Source: an uncultured Aquincola sp.
Lineage (GTDB): Bacteria; Pseudomonadota; Gammaproteobacteria; Burkholderiales; Burkholderiaceae
Length of the DNA: 9,983 nt
Assembly: GCA_937883885.1 (NCBI GenBank)
Contig: CAKZXL010000332.1
Coordinates: forward strand, 1-9,983
Direction of reading: 5' to 3'
The first letter of the stretch is position 1; each line of letters opens with the position of its first letter. Below, one piece after another: positions 5,176 to 9,983 of the stretch. Position numbers and translations under genes: made by a program. The notes under the pieces were generated by a model, which was not told the DNA's origin, made no database searches, and was given only the letters and a program-made list of their open reading frames with translations.

Positions 5176-6567
5176 TCAGGCGCCCGGTGCCGGAAAGCGC
5201 ACCAGCACCTTCAGCCCTCGCCCACCCGCACCAGCCTGCAGCTCGGCCTGCGCGCCATGCAGCCGCGCGATGTCGGCCACGATGGCCAGGCCCAGGCCGC
5301 TGCCGGTGCCGCCGGCCTCGCGCCCCCGCCGAAAGCGCTGCCACAGCAGCGGGCGCTCGTCTTCCGGCACGCCGGGGCCGTCGTCTTCCACCGACAGCCA
5401 CGGCATGTCGCCGTCCACGCCGCAGGCCACGGTGATGCGCGCGCCGCGGCCGGCATGGGCCACCGCGTTGTGCACGAGGTTGCCCACCAGTTCTTCCAGC
5501 AGTACCGGGTGGCCTTGCACCACCGCGTGTTGCAGCTCGAAGCCCAGGTCCTGGCCGGCTTCGATCGACGGCTCCAGCCAGCGGTCGGCCGCATCGGCGA
5601 TCAAGGGGCGCAGGTCCACCGGCTGCACCGGCTGCTGCTGCGGGTCGAGCGCAAAGCTCTCGGTGCGGGCCATCGACAGCAGCTGCTGCGCCAGCCGCGC
5701 GCCGCGCTCGGCGGCCGCATGCAGGCGCTCGAGCATCGGCTGCTGCGCCTCGGGGTGCGGCGTGCTCAGGGCCTGCGCCGCTTCCACCCGCATCACCGCC
5801 AGCGGCGTGCGCAGCTGGTGGGCCGCATCGGCGATGAAGGCGCGCTGCGCGATGCCCGCATCGCGGATGCGGGCCAGCAGGCCGTTGAGCGCATGCACGA
5901 AGCCCACCACCTCGCGCGGCACGCCGCGGGTGTCCACCGGGGCCAGCGCCGCGGGCGACAAGGAGGCCACCTGCGCGGCCGCCCGCTGCAGCGGGCGCAG
6001 GCCCCGCGCCACCGCCAGCATGGCCAGCGCCACCAGCACCAGCGCCAGCACCGTGGCACCGGCCAGTGAAGCCAGCACCACCGCGCGTTCGGCCTGGTGG
6101 CGCTTGCCCAGGGTTTCGGCCACCACGATGGCGCACACCCGCTCGGGGCTGCCGCAGGCGATGGCATGGGCGGCCACGCGCACGCTGTCCGCCCCGAACT
6201 GCGCATCGAAGAACGACCACTGGCCGGCCGGCAAGGGCGGCGCCAAGGCCAGCAGCGCGGGCTCACCGCCCAGCGCGCGGCCATCCGGCCCGCCGACTGC
6301 AAACACCGTGCGGTCGACCAGGTCGGCCTGCAGCGCGCGTGCGGTCTGCGCCGACAGCGGCAGCGTGACGCCGTCGGCATCCAGCTGCACGATGCGCGAC
6401 AAGGCCACCGCGGTGTCGGTCAACGCACGGTCCAGGCCGTCGAGCGCGGGGATCAGCGCCAGGCGGTAGATCACCGCCGCGGTCAGCGGCACCAGCACCA
6501 GCAGCGGCACCAGCAGGCCGACCAGCAGGGTGCGGCGCAGCGTGGGCTGGGCCTCATTCGGCGGCAT
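5176..6567 (-). CDS. tctE: Sensor histidine kinase TctE (2CSK_N type)
   Basis: This 463-residue membrane kinase has spans at about 14-33 and 165-186 around a periplasmic sensor of about 130 residues. The sensor fits the 2CSK_N domain of TctE-type kinases, with DRALTDTAVALSRIV, LPLSAQTARALQAD, VDRTVFAVGGPDGRALGG and FFDAQFGADSVRVAA. A HAMP-like linker covers 187-240. The H box is FIADAAHQLRTPLAV with His250. The ATP-binding boxes are complete: N box ELVGNLVHNAVAHA (Asn363, Asn367), G1 EDDGPGVPEDE (394-404) and G2 GSGLGLAIV (422-430). TctE kinases sense carboxylates such as citrate and phosphorylate TctD. Cys138 and Cys145 in the sensor could form a disulfide. Its start overlaps the end of tctD by 14 bases, so the two are an operon. 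It converges on tctBA, its likely target. It is intact. Confidence 0.93.
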   Translation of the reverse strand: MPPNEAQPTLRRTLLVGLLVPLLVLVPLTAAVIYRLALIPALDGLDRALTDTAVALSRIVQLDADGVTLPLSAQTARALQADLVDRTVFAVGGPDGRALGGEPALLALAPPLPAGQWSFFDAQFGADSVRVAAHAIACGSPERVCAIVVAETLGKRHQAERAVVLASLAGATVLALVLVALAMLAVARGLRPLQRAAAQVASLSPAALAPVDTRGVPREVVGFVHALNGLLARIRDAGIAQRAFIADAAHQLRTPLAVMRVEAAQALSTPHPEAQQPMLERLHAAAERGARLAQQLLSMARTESFALDPQQQPVQPVDLRPLIADAADRWLEPSIEAGQDLGFELQHAVVQGHPVLLEELVGNLVHNAVAHAGRGARITVACGVDGDMPWLSVEDDGPGVPEDERPLLWQRFRRGREAGGTGSGLGLAIVADIARLHGAQAELQAGAGGRGLKVLVRFPAPGA

Positions 6568-7228
6568 CGGGCTCCAGCCGGTAGCCCAGGCCGCGCACGG
6601 TGCGCAGCTTCACGCCGCCGGGCTCGATCTTGCTGCGCAGGCGCGAGATCAGCAGCTCCAGCGCGTTGTCGCTGGTGCCGGCATCCCAGCCGGGCACCAG
6701 CGCGGCCAGCTGCTCGCGCTGCACGATCTGGCCGGTCTTGGTCATCAGGTACTGCAGCACGATGCCTTCGCGGGCCGTGAGCTTGACCGGCTTGTCGCCG
6801 ATGCGGGCCTCGCGCGTCAGGCCGTCGTAGTGCAACGCGGCCACCACCAGGTGTTCGCTGCGGCGCAGCTCATGCCGGCGCACCAGGGCCTTCAGGCGCG
6901 CCAGCAGCTCGGTCAGCGCAAAAGGCTTGACCAGGTAGTCGTCGGCGCCCAGCTCCAGCCCGCGCACCCGGTCTTCCACGCCGTCGCGGGCGGTGAGCAT
7001 CAGCACCGGCAGGAAGGAGCCCTGCTCGCGCACGCGGCGCAGCGTCTCCAGCCCGTCGATGCCCTGCAGGTTGATGTCGAGCACCAGCACGTCGTACGGG
7101 TCCTGCTTGAGCGAGGCCGGCACCGGCTCGCCACGCGGGCTGACGTCGGCCCGCCAACCCTGGGCCCGCATCGCGGCGGCGATGGATTCGGCCAGGGGAG
7201 CGTCGTCTTCGACCAGGAGGATGTGCAC
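6554..7228 (-). CDS. tctD: OmpR/PhoB-family response regulator TctD
   Basis: The 224-residue protein is a two-domain response regulator. The receiver covers 1-115 with acidic pocket Glu7/Asp8/Asp9, phospho-acceptor Asp51 in VLDINLQG, Thr79 in MLTARDG and Lys101 in LVKPF. A winged-helix Trans_reg_C domain covers about 125-220 with LTAREGIVLQYLM, TSDNALELLISRLRSKI and VRGLGYRLE. I chose GTG 7228 because HILLVEDD begins every such receiver and the resulting length is typical of TctD. The open frame continues to an ATG at 7342, but that would overlap the end of the GNAT gene and add an atypical leader. No clear Shine-Dalgarno precedes the GTG. It should activate tctBA when phosphorylated by TctE, and perhaps its own operon. 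A weak TAGCAT -10-like box lies in the 70-base upstream gap. Confidence 0.94.
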   Translation of the reverse strand: MHILLVEDDAPLAESIAAAMRAQGWRADVSPRGEPVPASLKQDPYDVLVLDINLQGIDGLETLRRVREQGSFLPVLMLTARDGVEDRVRGLELGADDYLVKPFALTELLARLKALVRRHELRRSEHLVVAALHYDGLTREARIGDKPVKLTAREGIVLQYLMTKTGQIVQREQLAALVPGWDAGTSDNALELLISRLRSKIEPGGVKLRTVRGLGYRLEPDAAE

Positions 7229-7298
7229 GATCAGGACATCAGCGGCGTGCGCGTGGGCACGGGGCGCCGATGCTAGCGCCGAACGTGCAGCCTCCTGG

Positions 7299-7793
7299 TC
7301 AGACCGCCAATGTGTAGCGGCACTTGTCCAACCGGCAGGCACCTAGCGCGTCGTAGAAGCCGACGGCCTGCCCGTTCCACACCGGCGTCTGCCATTGCAG
7401 CTGCCGCGCACCGATGTCGCGGGCGTACTGCGCCACGGTGGCCATCAGGGCCCGGCCCAGGCCCAGGCCACGCGCCCCGGGTTCGAGGTACAGGCAGTCC
7501 AGATGCACGAAGGATTGCGCGTCCAGCGTCGAAAAGTCGAGCGTGGTGCTGGCGTAGCCCACCGGCTCTCCGCCCATCAGGCCCAGCCATATCCGCAGAC
7601 GATGCGTTTGCAGCGCCTGTGCCAGCCGCTCGGCATGGCCTTCACCCTCGTGGCGGATGTGCTCGTGGGCGGCATGGGCCGCACAGAGGCGCGACAGCAC
7701 GGCGGCATCCGCCGGGCCGGCGGCCCTTACCACCATATTCGCCACCACGTCCTCCACCACATCCGCCACAACGTCGGCCGCCGCCATCAGCAT
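7299..7793 (-). CDS. GNAT family N-acetyltransferase
   Basis: The 164-residue protein has a GNAT fold from about residue 21. The acetyl-CoA motif A is present as HLDCLYLEPGARGLGLGRAL (98-115), with RGLGLG (108-113) in the place of the R/QxxGxG/A loop. The motif B-like end is VGFYDALGACRLDKCRYTL. The acceptor is unknown: it could be a small amine or a protein. Three starts are possible. ATG 7793 overlaps the rhodanese stop by seven bases. ATG 7787 overlaps it by one base in TGATG. ATG 7736 would remove the Asp/Val repeat segment and begin close to the domain. The first two imply translational coupling to the rhodanese. Residues 4-21 come from a 12-bp tandem repeat and are probably not part of the fold. 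It is the second gene of the rhodanese operon. Confidence 0.9.
   Translation of the reverse strand: MLMAAADVVADVVEDVVANMVVRAAGPADAAVLSRLCAAHAAHEHIRHEGEGHAERLAQALQTHRLRIWLGLMGGEPVGYASTTLDFSTLDAQSFVHLDCLYLEPGARGLGLGRALMATVAQYARDIGARQLQWQTPVWNGQAVGFYDALGACRLDKCRYTLAV
7730..7777. repeat. 12-bp tandem repeat, four units, at the 5' end of the GNAT gene
   Basis: The plus-strand units are CCACCATATTCG (7730-7741), CCACCACGTCCT (7742-7753), CCACCACATCCG (7754-7765) and CCACAACGTCGG (7766-7777). A degenerate fifth unit continues to 7789. Read on the minus strand they encode the four-residue repeat [A/E][D/N][V/M]V. The unit length is a multiple of three, so unit gain or loss would keep the reading frame. 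Confidence 0.8.
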
Positions 7794-8251
7794 GCGCACT
7801 CGATGGCCGGGCGGGCCGCCGGCATGCTGCCGCGCTCGGGGCCGGTGGCCACCGGTTGGCCGTCGCGCACCCAGAAGTCCAGGCCACCCAGCATCTCCTT
7901 GACCTGAAAGCCCAGGCGCGCCAGCTTGTAGGCGCCCTTGGTGGAGCCGTTGCAACCGATGCCGTCGCAATAGGTCACGTACACCTTGCTGCGATCGAGG
8001 TGGGCAGTGCTTTGCGCGTCCATGGTCCGGTGCGGAAAGCTCAGGGCCCCGGGCACGTGACCGACGGCGTAGTGCGCTGGCGAGCGGGTGTCGATGACGA
8101 CGATGGCGTCGATGCCGTTGCGCAGGTCTTCGGCCACGTCCCAGGCGTCGGCGTGGTAGCTGAGCTTGGCGGCCATGAAGTCGCACGACTGCTCGGGCGT
8201 GGGCGCCGGAAGGGCCAGGACGTTGGAAGCGGGCGTGACGGTCTGGATCAT
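7787..8251 (-). CDS. Single-domain rhodanese-like sulfurtransferase
   Basis: The 154-residue protein has one rhodanese domain at about 16-140: VVIDTRSPAHYAVGHVPGALSFPH (51-74), then the strand VYVTYC and the active-site loop CDGIGCNGST with presumed catalytic Cys95 and a second cysteine, Cys100. The CxxxxCN loop is a known variant among small bacterial rhodaneses. The helix after it (KGAYKLARLGF) and the closing LGGLDFWVRDGQPVA also fit. Rhodaneses move sulfane sulfur through a persulfide on cysteine; the donor and acceptor here are unknown. There is no signal peptide, so it should be cytoplasmic. ATG 8251 has an excellent GAGGAA ribosome site (8257-8262) five bases upstream. It is the first gene of an operon with GNAT and is divergent from the MocR-type regulator, which probably controls it. 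The C-terminal tail after about 140 is short and irregular. Confidence 0.95.
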   Translation of the reverse strand: MIQTVTPASNVLALPAPTPEQSCDFMAAKLSYHADAWDVAEDLRNGIDAIVVIDTRSPAHYAVGHVPGALSFPHRTMDAQSTAHLDRSKVYVTYCDGIGCNGSTKGAYKLARLGFQVKEMLGGLDFWVRDGQPVATGPERGSMPAARPAIECAC

Positions 8252-8306
8252 GGAAGTTCCTCGGTGAGGGCAGGTGGGTGTCGATGGCGGAAGTGTGTGG
8301 CCCGTT

Positions 8307-8347
8307 GGTCTTATGCTTGATGCCAAATTCAGGCAATCGATAAGACC
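8307..8347. promoter_or_regulatory. Dyad operator between rhodanese and MocR-type regulator genes
   Basis: GGTCTTAT (8307-8314) and ATAAGACC (8340-8347) are perfect inverted copies 25 bases apart. Inside them GATGCC (8320-8325) and GGCAATC (8332-8338) extend the symmetry imperfectly around the centre AAATTCA. The right half-site abuts the regulator's ATG at 8348. On the minus strand TTGCCT, 17 bases, then TAAGAC within the left half-site can serve as a -35/-10 pair for the rhodanese operon. On the plus strand the mirror pair TTGATG (8317-8322) and TAAGAC would place a transcription start inside the regulator gene. MocR/PdxR regulators commonly bind such shared divergent regions; use by this regulator is inferred. 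Confidence 0.6.
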
Positions 8348-9871
8348 ATGAAGCCGCGCCTGCTGTTCACCCTGTTCGAAGGCCAGGCCGGCGGCGGCCG
8401 GCGCGAGCGGCTGTGCGCCGCCCTGCGCGAGGCCGTGCGCAGCGGCCAGGCGCGGCTGGGCGACCGCCTGCCCAGCAGCCGCGACCTGGCGCAGGACCTG
8501 GGCCTCTCGCGCGTGACGGTGGAAGCGGCCTACGCCCAGCTGGAAACCGAGGGCTACCTGCGACGCCAGGTGGGCCAGGGCAGCTTCATCGCCATCGAGA
8601 TGGGCCCGACCGCGCCCCGCACCGCCCGCCCCCGGCGCACGCCGCCAGAGCCGGCGGCGCTGTCGCGGCGCGGCCAGCGCATGGTGGACACCGGCGGCTG
8701 CGTGGAACCCGATCGGCCCCGTGCCTTTGTCGCCGGCAGCCCCGACCTGCAGGCCTTTCCCACCGACCTGTGGCGCCAGCTGATGCAACGTCGCTGGCGC
8801 CACGACGCGGCCGCGCTGATGTTCTATGGCGACCCGCAAGGCCTGCCTGCGCTGCGCGAAGCCATCGCCCGGTACCTGACGCAGTCGCGCGGGGTGCGTT
8901 GCACCGCGGCGCAGGTGCTGGTGCTCACCAGTTCGCAGCAGGCGCTGCAGCTGCTGTCGGCCACGCTGCTGGACGAAGGCGACGCGGTGTGGATGGAAGA
9001 CCCCGGCTATGCCGGCGCACACACTGCGTTTGCCGCCAGCGGCGCGCAGCGGGTGGACATGGCGCTGGACGACCAGGGCGCCACGCTGGACCCCACGCGG
9101 CCCTGCCCTCGCCTCATTTACCTCACGCCCTCGCACCAGTTCCCCACCGGTCGGGCGATGTCGCTGGAGCGGCGCCTGGCCTTCATCGCCCATGCCCGTG
9201 CGGCCGGAGCCTGGCTGATCGAGGACGACTACGACAGCGAATTCCTGTACGACCAGACCCCCACCCCAGCGCTGCAGGGGCTGGACGAGCATGGCCGCGT
9301 GGTCTACATCGGCACCTTCTCCAAGTCGCTGTTCCCTTCGGTGCGGTTGGCCTACATGGTGCTGCCGGAGGCGCTGGTGGCGCCGCTGGTCACCGCCCGC
9401 AGCACCTACGACGGCCACCCCTCGCAGCCGATGCAGGCGGTGGCGGCCGACTTCCTGGAGCAAGGCCATTTTGCGGCCCACCTGCGGCTGATGCGCCAGC
9501 TGTACCGCAGCCGGCGCGATGCGCTGCTGCAGGCCCTGCACAGCCACCTGCCCTGGGCCGAGCCGCTGGACAGCCGCGGCGGCCTGCAGATGGCGGTGCG
9601 TCTGCCGCCGGGCAGCGAGCAGCGGCTCACCCGGTTGGCCGCGCAGCGCGGCATCGCCACGCCCAGCCTGGGCGAGCTGTACCACACGGTGCCGCGCACC
9701 GAAGGCTGGCGGCTGGGGTTCGCGGCGCTGACGCCATCTACCATCGACGAGGCTGTGCAGGCGCTCGCCGGCTTGCCATTGACGAAAGCAGAGCCCGCCC
9801 CATTCCGCCATGGGCACCCGAAAGCATCGTCAGCCAGCAGACGCTGCCCGACAAGCGCGCGCAGGGCCTGA
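8348..9871 (+). CDS. MocR/PdxR-type transcriptional regulator (GntR HTH plus aminotransferase fold)
   Basis: The 507-residue protein has a GntR-type winged helix at about 18-84, with LREAVRSGQARLGDRLPSSRDLA, LGLSRVTVEAAYAQLE and EGYLRRQVGQGSF. A linker of some 40 residues leads to a fold-type I aminotransferase domain at about 125-476. PLP residues align with B. subtilis GabR: Asp293 and Tyr295 in EDDYDSEF, Lys326 in GTFSKSLFPSVRL (the same 33-residue Asp-Lys spacing), and a carboxylate-binding Arg455 in GWRLGF. Such proteins use PLP or its adducts with an amino compound as the signal and rarely act as enzymes. ATG 8348 follows a half-site of the shared dyad with no good Shine-Dalgarno. It is the only start that keeps the full helix-turn-helix. 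The last 28 residues, after LAGLPL, are Arg/Ser-rich, use unusual codons and look like an added tail. Confidence 0.96.
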   Translation: MKPRLLFTLFEGQAGGGRRERLCAALREAVRSGQARLGDRLPSSRDLAQDLGLSRVTVEAAYAQLETEGYLRRQVGQGSFIAIEMGPTAPRTARPRRTPPEPAALSRRGQRMVDTGGCVEPDRPRAFVAGSPDLQAFPTDLWRQLMQRRWRHDAAALMFYGDPQGLPALREAIARYLTQSRGVRCTAAQVLVLTSSQQALQLLSATLLDEGDAVWMEDPGYAGAHTAFAASGAQRVDMALDDQGATLDPTRPCPRLIYLTPSHQFPTGRAMSLERRLAFIAHARAAGAWLIEDDYDSEFLYDQTPTPALQGLDEHGRVVYIGTFSKSLFPSVRLAYMVLPEALVAPLVTARSTYDGHPSQPMQAVAADFLEQGHFAAHLRLMRQLYRSRRDALLQALHSHLPWAEPLDSRGGLQMAVRLPPGSEQRLTRLAAQRGIATPSLGELYHTVPRTEGWRLGFAALTPSTIDEAVQALAGLPLTKAEPAPFRHGHPKASSASRRCPTSARRA

Positions 9872-9983
9872 TGGCATGGCTCGGCAGACAGGGTCAGCTC
9901 AACAAGGAGCGCGAGCCGCATGAGCGTCCAGCCCTGAGATGCCTCCCGCATCCGCTCGCTGATCCAGACGCTGGAAACGATCA
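9872..9983. other. Unassigned end of window
   Basis: No recognised gene follows the MocR-type stop within the 112 remaining bases. One plus-strand frame, offset from the regulator, is open from at least 9778 to the window end. It includes an ATG at 9871 overlapping the regulator stop (TGATG). Its codons end mostly in G or C until about 9934, after which the bias weakens. I do not recognise its product. It could be the start of a coupled gene, a decayed remnant, or chance. Confidence 0.3.

Noticed and set aside
3841..6069. 742-residue plus-strand open frame
   Set aside because: It overlaps tctA in another frame and runs antisense through tctE. Its composition is that of a shifted reading of GC-rich codons.
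3542..6220. 892-residue minus-strand open frame across tctA and tctE
   Set aside because: It is antisense to tctA and out of frame with tctE, has low-complexity Arg/Ala/Gly/His/Gln composition, and has no recognisable domain. It is a GC-rich shadow.
6554..7342. Extended 262-residue TctD from ATG 7342
   Set aside because: It would overlap the end of the GNAT gene and add 38 residues before HILLVEDD. Receiver domains start at that motif.
7787..9817. 676-residue minus-strand open frame containing the rhodanese
   Set aside because: Only the last 154 residues form a protein family. The rest is antisense to the MocR gene, and the GAGGAA site at 8257-8262 fixes the start at 8251.
9406..9951. 181-residue minus-strand open frame at the right end
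   Set aside because: Most of it is antisense to the MocR C-terminal region, codon bias is mixed, and I recognise no family.

Overview
The window is high-GC DNA with strong G/C bias at third codon positions. Its gene content (an rbs ribose operon, a tripartite tricarboxylate transporter, the TctD/TctE two-component pair) points to a betaproteobacterium of the order Burkholderiales, probably near the Rubrivivax/Leptothrix/Ideonella group. The placement is inferred from gene content and codon bias, without a database search. The region is densely coding and chromosome-like. I saw no tRNA, rRNA, CRISPR array, insertion sequence or phage gene.

Layout, left to right. (1) 1-469, plus strand: the tail of a probable ribokinase, coupled through an ATGA overlap to D-ribose pyranase RbsD, which is the end of a ribose operon. 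(2) 485-2390, minus strand: a short ribosome-associated HPF/RaiA-type protein, followed by an exported CapA-like protein that carries an extra N-terminal region. (3) 2391-2608: a divergent intergenic region with a 16-bp imperfect direct repeat, then a plus-strand TerB-like protein. (4) 3024-5170, plus strand: a hairpin, a perfect inverted repeat upstream of a start-proximal promoter region, then tctB and tctA, closed by a very strong hairpin terminator. (5) 5176-7228, minus strand: tctD and tctE, overlapping by 14 bases and convergent with tctBA. (6) 7299-8251, minus strand: a single-domain rhodanese coupled to a GNAT acetyltransferase. (7) 8307-8347: a compact operator-like dyad between the rhodanese gene and a divergent MocR/PdxR-type regulator (8348-9871, plus).

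How the genes work together. TctB and TctA are the membrane part of a tripartite transporter for a carboxylate. TctE and TctD next door are the typical sensor and regulator of such systems. The periplasmic receptor TctC is absent from the window, and TctA departs from the usual family motifs, so the substrate is uncertain. The MocR-type regulator, rhodanese and GNAT look like one unit: the regulator probably controls itself and the rhodanese-GNAT operon through the shared dyad. No entirely new system is evident. The points most worth a second look are the MocR dyad and its operon, the receptor-less divergent TctBA with its upstream palindrome, the 12-bp tandem repeat at the start of the GNAT gene, and the unusual 3' end of the MocR gene.
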